A stretch of 45,885 nucleotides of DNA from Mycobacterium angelicum (GCF_002086155.1 NZ_MVHE01000043.1:1-45885); one strand, 5' to 3'. Positions 18,642 through 27,497 are shown, numbered from the stretch's first letter. The notes: a model not told the origin generated them from the sequence alone. Translations and numbers: made by a program.

Positions 18642-18731
18642 GTGTGAACTCAGGGCTTTCACTGTGCATCGTGGGCGTCACCGATCCCATTGTCGCGCCC
18701 ACGATGCACACTCAACGCCAGGGGTTCACAC
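18642..18731. repeat. 90-bp imperfect palindrome with a perfect 15-bp core stem
   Basis: The core TGTGCATCGTGGGCG (18663-18677) pairs exactly with CGCCCACGATGCACA (18696-18710) across an 18-base loop. The outer arms GTGTGAAC (18642-18649) and GTTCACAC (18724-18731) pair as well. It lies between the convergent ends of the secreted protein and the SGNH gene, and its right arm enters the SGNH stop. It may act as a two-way terminator. Its right edge (CACACTCAACGCC) resembles the edge of the repeat at 27.6 kb (CACACTCAAAGCC), so it may be a dispersed mobile-like unit. Confidence 0.7.
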
Positions 18732-19484
18732 CGCTTTGCAGACGAGTTCGGCCACCGCACGCATCCCGGCACCGTTGGGGTGCAGCGGTGCCGGCCGACC
18801 AGGAAGCGGCACACCAGGTCTCGTCGTCCAAGGCTTTTCCGACCACGCGTGATGGTCGCGGCTGGCCGCCCCGGCACTCACGACCTCGCATTCGGCTGCC
18901 GCGGCCGCATCGGCCGTGAGGCGTTCCAGGGTGGTAGCCACATGCCACCCCAGCTCGGCATCCCGCTGCGACAGCGGCGGAGCCGGCACACCCGCCGGCG
19001 GCAGCACAGTGAGGTAGTCGATGAACAGAATGCGCGCGCCCGGGGCGCGCTGGCGCAGCGTCTTGCCCACCGCACACAACGATTCGAAGACCTGTGCCAG
19101 CGCGCGGTCTCGGGTATCACGGTCGAGCAGTTCACGTATCCGCCCGCCCAGCATCGGCAAATGCCGCATGGCGTGCGGCAACGACGCGACCGTCAGCAAC
19201 GGAATGTAGCCCACATCATTGCCGCCGATGGTGACCGTTACCAATGTTTCCGAGCCGTCCAGAGCCGTGACCTGGGGCGGTGCGCCATGCTGATGCTCGG
19301 TGAGCACATGCGCGGTGGTCGCACCGGAATAGGTGACGTCAACCAGGTCCAGGTTCAGCCGCTCGGCAACCAGGTGCGGGTAGTTGTGCGCCGATCTTCC
19401 GGCGCGCCAAGGAGCTCCGCTCGCGCGGGGCGCAATGCCGGGCCCGGCCGCCATTGAACTGCCCAACGCCACATAACGGTTCAT
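18726..19484 (-). CDS. SGNH/GDSL-type hydrolase at the end of the thi operon
   Basis: A 252-residue protein with the four SGNH blocks. LGSSMAAGPG stands in place of GDS, with Ser10 as probable nucleophile; a Gly is in the SGATTAHV segment; the GGND motif has the Asn; and PLHPNGAGM supplies the catalytic His with Asp/His spacing normal for the fold. No signal peptide is visible. It likely cleaves an ester; the substrate is unknown. The ATG overlaps the thiG stop (ATGA), so it belongs to the thiO-thiS-thiG transcript and would share its TPP control. H37Rv has no such gene here, as I recall. Confidence 0.85.
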   Translation of the reverse strand: MNRYVALGSSMAAGPGIAPRASGAPWRAGRSAHNYPHLVAERLNLDLVDVTYSGATTAHVLTEHQHGAPPQVTALDGSETLVTVTIGGNDVGYIPLLTVASLPHAMRHLPMLGGRIRELLDRDTRDRALAQVFESLCAVGKTLRQRAPGARILFIDYLTVLPPAGVPAPPLSQRDAELGWHVATTLERLTADAAAAAECEVVSAGAASRDHHAWSEKPWTTRPGVPLPGRPAPLHPNGAGMRAVAELVCKAV

Positions 19485-20236
19485 AAGGCGGGGCTGGAAG
19501 CCTGCGCCCAGAACCGCTTGGGAATGCGGCCCGCCTTGCGCGCCAGATAGCCCGCGGTGACGGCGGTGGCCATCGCCGCGGCCATGGTGGGCGGGTCGGC
19601 GGCGCGGGTCACCGCGGTGGCTAATAGCACTGCAGCACAACCCAATTCCATGGCCAGCGCGGCGTCGCTGGCGGTACCGATGCCGGCGTCGAGCACGACG
19701 GGCACACCCGCGCGCGCGACGATCATCTCGATGTTGTGCGGGTTGGTGATGCCCAGACCGGTGCCGATCGGCGAGCCCAATGGCATCACCGCCGCGCAGC
19801 CGGTGTCCTCCAGGCGACGGGCCAGGGCCGGGTCGTCATTGGTGTATGGCAGTACGACAAATCCGTCGTCCACCAATTGTTCTGCGGCCCTGACTAATTC
19901 GACGGCATCTGGCAGCAGGGTGCGTTCGTCGGCGATAACCTCGAGCTTGACCCAATTGGTGTTCAGCGCCTCGCGGGCCAGCTGCGCGGTCAGCACCGCC
20001 TCGGCGGCGCTGCGGCAGCCTGCGGTGTTGGGCAGCGGAGTGATACCCAGCCGGTTGAGCAGATCAAGCAGTCCGGTCCCGCCCTCGGCATCGACCCGGC
20101 GCATCGCCACCGTGGTCAGCTCGGTGCCCGAGGCGATCAGGGCCTCCTCGAGTACCGCCAGATTGCTCGCTCCGCCGGTCCCCATGATGAGCCGCGAAGC
20201 GAAGCTACGGTCCGCGATCGTCAACTTGTCAGCCAC
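19481..20236 (-). CDS. thiG: Thiazole synthase ThiG
   Basis: ThiG builds the thiazole phosphate carboxylate from deoxyxylulose phosphate, dehydroglycine and the sulfur carried by ThiS thiocarboxylate. The 251-residue protein has the TIM-barrel family sequence, with Lys98 (NWVKLEV) as the Schiff-base lysine and the phosphate-binding PIGTG and DAGIGTASDAA segments. The start overlaps the thiS stop by eight bases and the stop overlaps the SGNH gene. It corresponds to Rv0417. Confidence 0.97.
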   Translation of the reverse strand: MADKLTIADRSFASRLIMGTGGASNLAVLEEALIASGTELTTVAMRRVDAEGGTGLLDLLNRLGITPLPNTAGCRSAAEAVLTAQLAREALNTNWVKLEVIADERTLLPDAVELVRAAEQLVDDGFVVLPYTNDDPALARRLEDTGCAAVMPLGSPIGTGLGITNPHNIEMIVARAGVPVVLDAGIGTASDAALAMELGCAAVLLATAVTRAADPPTMAAAMATAVTAGYLARKAGRIPKRFWAQASSPAL

Positions 20237-20426
20237 CTTGCACCGCCGTCACCACCTCGAGTCGGGCACCATCGAAGAGCCTTATTTCCCAGTTAGATCG
20301 GGGCAGGACCGCTAAATCGAGCGCCACCGCGACACCGCGGTCCGGGAAGCCCAGCGACGCCAGCAGCTTGGCCACGGTGGTCTGCTCGTCGACCTCGACC
20401 CGCTGGTCGTTGACAACCACGATCAT
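20229..20426 (-). CDS. thiS: Sulfur carrier protein ThiS
   Basis: A 65-residue ubiquitin-fold sulfur carrier. It starts MIVVVNDQRVEVDEQTT and ends in the Gly-Gly tail (TAVQGG) that is adenylated and turned into a thiocarboxylate to give sulfur to ThiG. The ATG at 20426 overlaps the thiO stop (ATGA) and its end overlaps thiG. The order thiO-thiS-thiG is the usual actinobacterial one. It corresponds to Rv0416. Confidence 0.95.
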   Translation of the reverse strand: MIVVVNDQRVEVDEQTTVAKLLASLGFPDRGVAVALDLAVLPRSNWEIRLFDGARLEVVTAVQGG

Positions 20427-21430
20427 GAGACCGCTCCCACCGCAGCGAGTTCGGACACGATCCGTTCGGCGGTCCACGGCGCCAACAGAAATCCCGAGCG
20501 GCCGTGGCCGGTGGCCACCAGCGTCCGCTCATCCAGCCGGTGCACCAGCGGCAGGTTGTCCGGGGTCATCGGCCGCAGTCCGGCGGCGCACTCGGCCAGC
20601 TCATACTCACCCAGCGCCGGCACCACCGCGCACGCGTCGTCGAGTAGGTCGCGCACTCCCGACACGACCGGGGCGGTGTCGCGGCCGTGCTCGTATTGCG
20701 TGGCACCGACCACCACACCATCTGCGCGTGGCACCAGGTAGACCTGCCGCCCATGTACGCGGGCGCGAATCACCCTCTGCAGCAACGGCATACAACCCTT
20801 GCGCCAGCGTAGCCGCAGCACCTCGCCCTTCACCGGACGCACCGGCAGGCCGGGCCACAACGAAGGTGCGTCGATGCCGTTGGCAATCACCACGGTTTCG
20901 CCCACGGCGTCAGATAGCTCGTGTACCGGGGCCGCCCACCGAACGCCCAGCCGTTCGCAGTCCAGGCGCAGCGCGTCGAGCACGGCGCGGTTGTCGACGG
21001 CGAGTTCGGTGGGAGCCCGGAAACCGTGCCGGATGCCCTGTGCCAGTAGTGGTTCCACGTCGCGGGCGGCGGACTCCCAGGCCACCGGGTGCCCCTGCGC
21101 CGACAACCAGTCCGCGACGGTACGCAGGTCGGCGACGTCGGCCGCGTCGACGGCGACAACCAATGACTCGTGCGCGGTGACCACTTGCGGCGGCAGCCCA
21201 TGCAGAAAGCCCTCGCGCCACAGCCGCAGCGACTCCAGGCCCAGCCGCAGCAACCGCTCCTCACCGGGCCAGCCTTCGCTGTGCGGGGCCAACATGCCGC
21301 CCGCCACCCACGACGCTCCGGCTTCGCTGGTGCGGTGTACCCGTACCGTCCAACCGGCTTGCGCCGCGCGCCGCGCCACCGACAGCCCGATGACGCCGCC
21401 GCCTATGACGGCCAAGGACCCGGTCGGCAT
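20423..21430 (-). CDS. thiO: Glycine oxidase ThiO
   Basis: ThiO oxidises glycine to the imine needed for the thiazole ring. The 335-residue FAD protein begins with the dinucleotide-binding motif VIGGGVIGLSVARRAA (about residues 8-23), followed by ASWVAGGMLAPH, the usual FAD contact of DAO-type enzymes, and ends with the TGHGRSGFLLAP segment that binds the flavin and substrate. The ATG at 21430 follows AGGGAGG of the riboswitch. It is the first gene of the thiO-thiS-thiG-SGNH run. It corresponds to Rv0415. Confidence 0.95.
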   Translation of the reverse strand: MPTGSLAVIGGGVIGLSVARRAAQAGWTVRVHRTSEAGASWVAGGMLAPHSEGWPGEERLLRLGLESLRLWREGFLHGLPPQVVTAHESLVVAVDAADVADLRTVADWLSAQGHPVAWESAARDVEPLLAQGIRHGFRAPTELAVDNRAVLDALRLDCERLGVRWAAPVHELSDAVGETVVIANGIDAPSLWPGLPVRPVKGEVLRLRWRKGCMPLLQRVIRARVHGRQVYLVPRADGVVVGATQYEHGRDTAPVVSGVRDLLDDACAVVPALGEYELAECAAGLRPMTPDNLPLVHRLDERTLVATGHGRSGFLLAPWTAERIVSELAAVGAVS

Positions 21431-21435
21431 GCTGT

Positions 21436-21523
21436 CCTCCCTTCGCCGGCATGATCCGGATCAGGTGTGACGGTAAGGGCGGGCGCGCCCACTCTCAGAC
21501 CCCGTTCCCGGGACTCCCGTGTC
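21436..21523 (-). promoter_or_regulatory. TPP riboswitch of the thiO operon
   Basis: Read on the minus strand, the leader has the same order of conserved parts as the thiC element: a CTGAGAG segment, the ACCTGA segment, the CCGGATCATGCCGG stem and a closing GAAGGGAGG. The closing part includes the thiO ribosome binding site. Control is therefore likely at translation start. Confidence 0.94.
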
Positions 21524-21534
21524 TACAAGCTTCC

Positions 21535-21552
21535 ACGCTAGCGCGCTAGCGT
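21535..21552. promoter_or_regulatory. Palindromic divergent promoter for thiO and thiE
   Basis: ACGCTAGCGCGCTAGCGT is an exact 18-base palindrome. It places a TAGCGT -10 hexamer on each strand: 21547-21552 facing thiE and 21540 down to 21535 facing thiO. The thiE-side hexamer ends six bases before the GTG of thiE, so transcription would begin at about the start codon and the mRNA would be leaderless. The thiO-side transcript would begin just ahead of the riboswitch. Sites are inferred from sequence. Confidence 0.6.
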
Positions 21553-21558
21553 CACGAT

Positions 21559-22227
21559 GTGCACCATCGCGGTCTCGAGGTCCTCGCAACAGCCAGGCTT
21601 TACCTGTGCACCGACGCTCGGCGCGAGCGGGGCGACCTGGCCGAATTCGCCGATGCGGCGCTGTCGGGTGGGGTCGACATCATCCAGCTGCGCGACAAGG
21701 GTTCACCCGGTGAGCAGCGGTTCGGCCAGCTGGAGGCGCGCGACGAGCTGGCCGTTTGCGAGATCCTGGCCGACGCGGCCCGCCGCCATGGCGCTCTGTT
21801 CGCGGTCAATGACCGCGCCGATATCGCCCGCGCGGCCGGCGCCGACGTGCTGCACCTGGGCCAGGGCGATCTGCCCCTGGGGATCGCCCGCGACATCGTC
21901 GGCCCGGACATGGTGATCGGCCTGTCCAGCCACACCGCCGACCAAGCGGCGACGGCAGCCGGGGCCGACTATTTCTGCGTCGGACCGTGCTGGCCCACCC
22001 CAACCAAGCCGGGGCGCCCGGCGCCGGGCCTGGACCTGGTCCGGACGGCCGCCGGGCTCGCCGGGGACAAACCATGGTTCGCCATCGGCGGCATCGATGC
22101 ACAGCGGCTGCCCGAGGTGCTGGCCGCCGGGGCCCGCCGGATCGTGGTGGTGCGCGCGATCACCGCGGCTGCGGACCCCAAGGCGGCCGCCGAACAGCTC
22201 AAGTCAATGCTTGCAGCAGCGTGCTGA
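21559..22227 (+). CDS. thiE: Thiamine-phosphate synthase ThiE
   Basis: ThiE condenses HMP-PP with thiazole phosphate to give thiamine phosphate. The 222-residue TIM barrel has the phosphate-binding segments IIQLRDKG (about residues 41-48), LFAVNDRADIA, the DVLHLGQGDLP strand, the GPCWPTPTKPG loop and FAIGGID with VVVRAI at the end. The GTG at 21559 lies at the predicted transcript start. There is no ribosome binding site and no riboswitch, unlike the other thi units. It corresponds to Rv0414c and converges with mutT3. Confidence 0.95.
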   Translation: MHHRGLEVLATARLYLCTDARRERGDLAEFADAALSGGVDIIQLRDKGSPGEQRFGQLEARDELAVCEILADAARRHGALFAVNDRADIARAAGADVLHLGQGDLPLGIARDIVGPDMVIGLSSHTADQAATAAGADYFCVGPCWPTPTKPGRPAPGLDLVRTAAGLAGDKPWFAIGGIDAQRLPEVLAAGARRIVVVRAITAAADPKAAAEQLKSMLAAAC

Positions 22228-22816
22228 TCCGGGGACTGAGCGGCACTTGATCCGCGTCCCCGGGCATGCACCAGACGAAGACCCCGGCCTCTAGCTCCAG
22301 GGTGCGTGGCAGGCTGCGGCGCCGTTCGTCGCCGTGGCCCAGCGGCAGCGTGGCCGGGGCGGACCGCAACCCCTGCCAGCTCGCGGCGAAGCCGGGGTGC
22401 AGCGGCAAATTGGTCACCTCGTGTTCGGCAACCCAGCGCAGCTCGGCGCTTTCCCGGTTGGGCACGGTCTCGAGCAACTCGGCCGCATCGGCGACGACGG
22501 TCGTGTAGGTCCACTCGGTGCCGCTGGGCCGCGCGGTCACCACCACCGCCCGCACCTCCACCAGCGCGGCGTCCAGGCCAGCCTCTTCGTGTGCTTCGCG
22601 AACCGCGGTCTGCTCGGGGGTCTCGTGGCTGTCACGCGCACCGCCGGGCAGACCCCAGGTACCGCCCTGATGACTCCACACCGCCCGATGCTGCAGCAAA
22701 ACGGCGGGAGTTCCGTCGGCCAGTGGAGCCCGCAGCAGCAGGCCCGCGGAGCCGTATCTACCCCAGAAGTGGACGCCGCTGTCGGAAATCACCCATCCGT
22801 CACCGTCGCCGCGCAC
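22199..22816 (-). CDS. mutT3: Nudix hydrolase MutT3
   Basis: A Nudix hydrolase that should cleave oxidised or other nucleoside triphosphates. The Nudix box is intact: GGARDSHETPEQTAVREAHEEAGL pattern, with the G, E, REXXEE and G positions in register (about residues 58-82). The reading frame is open back to 22954, but the family similarity begins at about RGDGDGWVISDSG, so the GTG at 22816 (205 residues) is chosen; the true start is uncertain. It corresponds to Rv0413. Its end overlaps thiE by 29 bases. Confidence 0.85.
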   Translation of the reverse strand: MRGDGDGWVISDSGVHFWGRYGSAGLLLRAPLADGTPAVLLQHRAVWSHQGGTWGLPGGARDSHETPEQTAVREAHEEAGLDAALVEVRAVVVTARPSGTEWTYTTVVADAAELLETVPNRESAELRWVAEHEVTNLPLHPGFAASWQGLRSAPATLPLGHGDERRRSLPRTLELEAGVFVWCMPGDADQVPLSPRISTLLQALT

Positions 22817-22933
22817 GAACTCAGGGTAATGGCGGATTAATGTTCCAGCCTCCCCACATCCGTCGGCACATTCTCTTAAGATTCGCTTATAGAGGTTCGT
22901 AATATGGCCGAAAGATGAGGTGTCGGAGAAAAC

Positions 22934-24253
22934 GTGACGGTTGAGCTGGCGCACCCGTCGACCGAGCCACTGGGGTTACGCTCGCCCGCGGAACCGGCCC
23001 ACCCCCGCTGGTGGTTCGTGGTGACGACGCCAGGTCGCATCCTGACCATCGGCATCGTGCTGGCGGCCCTCGGCGTCGCCAGCGCATTCGCCACCTCGAC
23101 GACCATCAATCACCGGCAGCAAGTGCTGACCACCGTGCTCGAGCACACCGAGCCGCTGTCGTTCGCGGCCGGCCGGCTCTACACCACGCTGTCGGTCGCC
23201 GACGCCGCAGCGGCCACCGCGTTCATCGCCCAGGCCGAACCGCGCGCCGTCCGGCTGCGCTACGAACAGGCCATCACCGACGCCGCGGTGGCAGTGACCC
23301 GGGCGTCGAGTGGGCTCACCGACGAGCCGTTGGTGCAGTTGCTGGGCCGGATCAACGCCGAGCTGGCGGTGTATACCGGGCTGATAGAGATCGCGCGCAC
23401 CAACAACCGGGCGGGTAATCCGGTCGGCTCGTCGTATCTGTCCGAAGCCTCGGGGCTGATGCAGTCGACGATCCTGCCCGACGCCCAGCAGCTATACCAG
23501 GCGACCTCGACGCGGGTGGACAACGAAACCACGGCGTCGACCCAGATCCCGGCGCCGGTGATCCTTGTCGTGACCACCACCGTGGTGTTCGGCGCGTTCT
23601 CGCATCGCTGGCTGGCCCGGCGCACCCGACGTCGGATCAATCCGGGCCTGGTCGTCGGCGCGCTCGGTATCCTCGTCATGGTGGTGTGGGTCGGGACCGC
23701 GCTGACTATTTCGACTACGGCCAGCCGTAGCGCGAAGGACACTGCGGCCGAGTCGCTCAAGACCGTGACCAACTTGGCCATCACCGCCCAGCAGGCGCGA
23801 GCCGACGAGACGCTGTCGCTGATCCGCCGCGGCGACGAGGAAGTCCGCAAACAATCCTTCTATCAGCGCATCGATTCCATGCACCACCAACTCGACGCCT
23901 ACATGGCACGCAACGACGCCGTCGACAAACCCGACCTGCAGGGCGCCGACCAGCTGTTGGTCCGCTGGCAACAGGCCAACGACCGGATCAACTCCTATAT
24001 CTCAGTCGGCAATTACCGGGCCGCCACCCAGGTCGCGCTTGGCAAGGGTGAGGACGACTCGACACCGGCGTTCGACAAGCTCGACGAAGCCCTGACCAAA
24101 GCCATGGATCAAAGCCGAAACCACCTGCGCAACGACGTCCTCAACGCGCATCGAGGGCTGGCCGGCGCCCAGGTCGGCGGCGTGGTGCTCAGTCTGGGCG
24201 CCGCCGTCGCGGTGGCCCTGGGCCTGTGGCCGAGGCTGAAAGAGTACCGATGA
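22934..24253 (+). CDS. glnX: GlnX, membrane protein of the PknG sensing relay
   Basis: A 439-residue membrane protein corresponding to Rv0412c. Hydrophobic segments lie at about residues 30-50, 195-215, 228-248 and 412-430. The first and third periplasmic-size loops are helical and charged. In M. tuberculosis this protein links the binding protein GlnH to PknG, passing a signal for amino acids such as aspartate across the membrane. The GTG at 22934 is preceded by GGAGAAAAC. It overlaps glnH (ATGA) and belongs to the glnX-glnH-pknG operon. Confidence 0.92.
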   Translation: MTVELAHPSTEPLGLRSPAEPAHPRWWFVVTTPGRILTIGIVLAALGVASAFATSTTINHRQQVLTTVLEHTEPLSFAAGRLYTTLSVADAAAATAFIAQAEPRAVRLRYEQAITDAAVAVTRASSGLTDEPLVQLLGRINAELAVYTGLIEIARTNNRAGNPVGSSYLSEASGLMQSTILPDAQQLYQATSTRVDNETTASTQIPAPVILVVTTTVVFGAFSHRWLARRTRRRINPGLVVGALGILVMVVWVGTALTISTTASRSAKDTAAESLKTVTNLAITAQQARADETLSLIRRGDEEVRKQSFYQRIDSMHHQLDAYMARNDAVDKPDLQGADQLLVRWQQANDRINSYISVGNYRAATQVALGKGEDDSTPAFDKLDEALTKAMDQSRNHLRNDVLNAHRGLAGAQVGGVVLSLGAAVAVALGLWPRLKEYR

Positions 24254-25209
24254 TGAGGCGCCTGGCGCTGCTCGTGGTGGCATTGCTACTGGCCGGCTGC
24301 GGCCATTCCGAACCGTTGAAAGTCGAGACGACGCCGACGCTGCCGCTGCCCACGCCGGTCGGCATGGAGGAAATGCCGATTCAGCCGCCGCTGCCGCCGG
24401 ACAACACCAGCCAGGACTGCAACCCGACCGCCAGCCTGCGTCCCTTCCCCAACAGGGCCGACGCCGACGCCGCGGTGGCCAACATCCGCACCCGCGGCCG
24501 GCTGATCGTCGGGCTCGACATCGGCAGCAACCTGTTCAGCTTCCGCGACCCGATCACCGGCGAAATAACCGGTTTCGACGTCGACATCGCGGGCGAGGTG
24601 GCGCGCGACATCTTCGGTGGCCCAAACCACGTCGAGTACCGCATCCTGTCGGCCGACGAACGCATCACGGCGCTGCAGAGATCTCAGGTCGACGTCGTCG
24701 TCAAGACCATGACCATCACCTGCGAGCGGCGCAAACTGGTGAATTTCTCTACGGTGTACCTCGATGCGAACCAGCGCATCCTCGCGCCGCGGGACTCGCC
24801 GATCGCACGGGTTTCCGACCTGTCCGGCAAGCGCGTCTGTGTGGCCCGGGGCACCACGTCGCTGCGCCGCATCCGTGAAATCGCACCACCGCCGATCGTC
24901 GTGTCGGTGGTGAACTGGGCCGACTGCCTGGTGGCGCTGCAGCAGCGCGAGATCGACGCCGTCAGTACCGATGACTCGATCCTGGCCGGGCTGGTAGAAG
25001 AAGACCCTTACCTGCACATCGTCGGGCCGAACATGGCCACCCAGCCCTACGGCATCGGGATCAACCTGGAAAACACCGGCCTGGTCCGGTTCGTCAACGG
25101 CACGCTCGAACGCATCCGCACCGACGGCACCTGGAACACGTTGTACCGCAAATGGTTAACGGTCCTCGGCCCGGCGCCCGCCCCACCCACCCCGAGGTAC
25201 GTGGACTGA
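24250..25209 (+). CDS. glnH: GlnH, amino-acid-binding lipoprotein
   Basis: A 319-residue solute-binding protein. A signal peptide ends in the lipobox LLAGC (Cys17). The SBP_bac_3 fold follows, with RGRLIVGLDIGSNLFSFRD, then GFDVDIAGEVARDIFG and the DVVVKTMTIT strand, as in glutamine/glutamate-binding proteins. It should be tethered outside the membrane and report on aspartate, glutamate or related ligands to GlnX. The ATG at 24250 overlaps the glnX stop. The upstream in-frame start at 24226 would put charged residues ahead of the signal and is rejected. It corresponds to Rv0411c. Confidence 0.94.
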   Translation: MMRRLALLVVALLLAGCGHSEPLKVETTPTLPLPTPVGMEEMPIQPPLPPDNTSQDCNPTASLRPFPNRADADAAVANIRTRGRLIVGLDIGSNLFSFRDPITGEITGFDVDIAGEVARDIFGGPNHVEYRILSADERITALQRSQVDVVVKTMTITCERRKLVNFSTVYLDANQRILAPRDSPIARVSDLSGKRVCVARGTTSLRRIREIAPPPIVVSVVNWADCLVALQQREIDAVSTDDSILAGLVEEDPYLHIVGPNMATQPYGIGINLENTGLVRFVNGTLERIRTDGTWNTLYRKWLTVLGPAPAPPTPRYVD

Positions 25210-27497
25210 TGGGCAAACCCACTCAGGAAAAGCCGCAGACCGAACAGCCGGCCGCTGACGCCGAAGACGTGAGTCCGGGCACCCAGCCCGCCGAGATGCA
25301 CACCACCGGGTCCTCGGAACGGCCGCTGGCCACCCAGGCGCTGTTCCGCCCCGACTTCGACGATGATGACGACGACGACTTCCCCATCTCGCTGGGCAGC
25401 ATCGATACCCAGCCACAGGATCGCATCATGGCCGCACAGCGCAAGCTGCAGCCAGTCCGGCAGCTCGGCGGTGGGTTGGTGGAAATCCCGCGAGTGCCCG
25501 ATATCGATCCGCTCAAGGCGCTGATGACCAGTCCGGTGGTCCCGGAGTCCAAGCGCTTCTGCTGGAACTGTGGACGACCGGTCGGCCGGTCCAGCGCGGA
25601 GGGCAAGGGCGCCTCGGAGGGCTGGTGCCCGTATTGCGGCAGTCCGTATTCCTTCCTGCCACAGTTGAGCCCGGGCGACATCATCGCGGGGCAGTACGAG
25701 GTCAAGGGCTGCATTGCGCACGGCGGACTGGGCTGGGTCTACCTTGCCGTCGACCACAACGTCAACGACCGCCCGGTGGTACTCAAAGGCCTGGTGCATT
25801 CCGGTGACGCCGAGGCGCAGGCGATCGCGATGGCCGAACGCCAGTTCCTGGCCGAGGTGGTACACCCGTCGATCGTGCAGATCTTCAACTTCGTCGAGCA
25901 CACCGACAAGCACGGGGATCCGGTCGGCTACATCGTCATGGAGTACATCGGCGGGCAATCGCTCAAGCGCAGTAAGGGCGAGAAGCTGCCCGTCGCCGAG
26001 GCGATCGCCTACGTATTGGAAATCCTGCCCGCGCTGGGGTATTTGCATTCGCTCGGCCTGGTCTACAACGACCTGAAGCCGGAGAACATCATGCTCACCG
26101 AGGAGCAGCTCAAGCTGATCGACCTGGGCGCGGTGTCGCGGATCAACTCGTTCGGATACCTCTACGGCACACCGGGTTTCCAGGCACCGGAGATCGTCCG
26201 GACCGGGCCGACGGTGGCCACCGACATTTACACGGTGGGACGCACGCTGGCGGCGTTGACCTTGGACCTGCGCACCCGCAACGGCCGCTATGTAGACGGG
26301 CTGCCCGAAGACGACCCGGTGCTGGCTACCTACGACTCCTTCGGGCGGCTGCTGCGCCGCGCCATCGAACCCGATCCCCGGCGCCGGTTCGCCAGCGCCG
26401 ACGAGATGTCCGCGCAGTTGATGGGTGTGCTGCGCGAAGTGGTTGCCCAGGACACCGGGATTCCGAGGTCCGGGCTGTCGACGGTATTCAGCCCCAGCCG
26501 CTCGACGTTCGGCGTGGACCTCTCCGTCGCGCACACCGATGTGTACCTGGACGGACAAGTGCATTCGGAGAAGCTGACCGCCAAGGAGATCGTGACCGCG
26601 CTGCCGGTACCGCTGGTCGATCCGGCCGACGTCGCCGCCCCGGTCCTGCAGGCCACGGTGCTTTCCCAGCCGGTGCAGACGTTGGACTCGCTGCGCGCGG
26701 CCCGCCACGGTGCACTGGACGCCGAAGGGCTTGACTTGTCCGAATCGATCGAGCTGCCGTTGATGGAAGTGCGGGCGTTGCTTGACCTGGGCGACGTCAG
26801 CAAGGCCACCCGCAAACTCGACGACCTCTACGAGCGGGTCGGCTGGCGCTGGCGGCTGGTCTGGTATCGGGCCGTGTCGGAGTTGCTCACCGGCGACTAC
26901 GACTCCGCGACAAAGCATTTCACCGAGGTGCTCGATACCTTTCCCGGCGAGTTGGCGCCCAAGCTGGCGCTGGCTGCCACCGCCGAACTGGCCGGCACCA
27001 CCGACGAGCACAAGTTCTACCAGGCGGTGTGGCGGACGAACGACGGCGTGATCGCGGCGGCGTTCGGATTGGCGCGGGCGCAGTCGGCCGAAGGCGATCG
27101 AGCCGCCGCGGTGCGAACCCTTGACGAAGTGCCGGCTACCTCAAGGCATTTCACGACCGCACGGCTCACCAGCGCGGTGACCCTGCTGTCCGGGCGGTCG
27201 ACGAGCGAGATCACCGAGGAACAGATCCGCGACGCCGCCCGACGGGTGGAGGCGCTACCGCCCACCGAGCCGCGAGTGCTGCAGATACGGGCGCTGGTGC
27301 TCGGCGGCGCGATGGACTGGCTGGAAGACAATGAAGCCAGCACCAACCACATCCTCGGGTTTCCCTTCACCGAGCATGGCCTGCGCCTGGGCGTCGAGGC
27401 GTCGCTGCGCAGCTTGGCTCGCGTGGCGCCCACGCAGCGGCATCGCTACACACTGGTCGACATGGCCAACAAAGTGCGGCCCACGAGCACTTTCTGA
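25209..27497 (+). CDS. pknG: Serine/threonine protein kinase PknG
   Basis: PknG is the soluble kinase that phosphorylates GarA and so sets glutamate metabolism; it also matters for survival in host cells. The 762 residues hold, in order, an unstructured N-terminus with an acidic run near the phosphorylation segment (FDDDDDDDFP), a rubredoxin-like metal site (Cys118, Cys121, Cys140, Cys143), the kinase domain with Lys193 in VVLKGL, the NDLKPEN catalytic loop and DLGAVSR in place of DFG, and a C-terminal TPR region from about residue 410. The protein is 12 residues longer than in M. tuberculosis, mainly at the N-terminus. It overlaps glnH (TGATG). Confidence 0.97.
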   Translation: MGKPTQEKPQTEQPAADAEDVSPGTQPAEMHTTGSSERPLATQALFRPDFDDDDDDDFPISLGSIDTQPQDRIMAAQRKLQPVRQLGGGLVEIPRVPDIDPLKALMTSPVVPESKRFCWNCGRPVGRSSAEGKGASEGWCPYCGSPYSFLPQLSPGDIIAGQYEVKGCIAHGGLGWVYLAVDHNVNDRPVVLKGLVHSGDAEAQAIAMAERQFLAEVVHPSIVQIFNFVEHTDKHGDPVGYIVMEYIGGQSLKRSKGEKLPVAEAIAYVLEILPALGYLHSLGLVYNDLKPENIMLTEEQLKLIDLGAVSRINSFGYLYGTPGFQAPEIVRTGPTVATDIYTVGRTLAALTLDLRTRNGRYVDGLPEDDPVLATYDSFGRLLRRAIEPDPRRRFASADEMSAQLMGVLREVVAQDTGIPRSGLSTVFSPSRSTFGVDLSVAHTDVYLDGQVHSEKLTAKEIVTALPVPLVDPADVAAPVLQATVLSQPVQTLDSLRAARHGALDAEGLDLSESIELPLMEVRALLDLGDVSKATRKLDDLYERVGWRWRLVWYRAVSELLTGDYDSATKHFTEVLDTFPGELAPKLALAATAELAGTTDEHKFYQAVWRTNDGVIAAAFGLARAQSAEGDRAAAVRTLDEVPATSRHFTTARLTSAVTLLSGRSTSEITEEQIRDAARRVEALPPTEPRVLQIRALVLGGAMDWLEDNEASTNHILGFPFTEHGLRLGVEASLRSLARVAPTQRHRYTLVDMANKVRPTSTF

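Noticed and set aside
22817..22954. Extended start for mutT3
   Set aside because: The added residues have no Nudix similarity, and the region should hold the divergent glnX promoter.
25047..27011. 654-residue open frame antisense to pknG
   Set aside because: Antisense artefact of GC-rich third codon positions; no recognisable domain, and PknG is certain.
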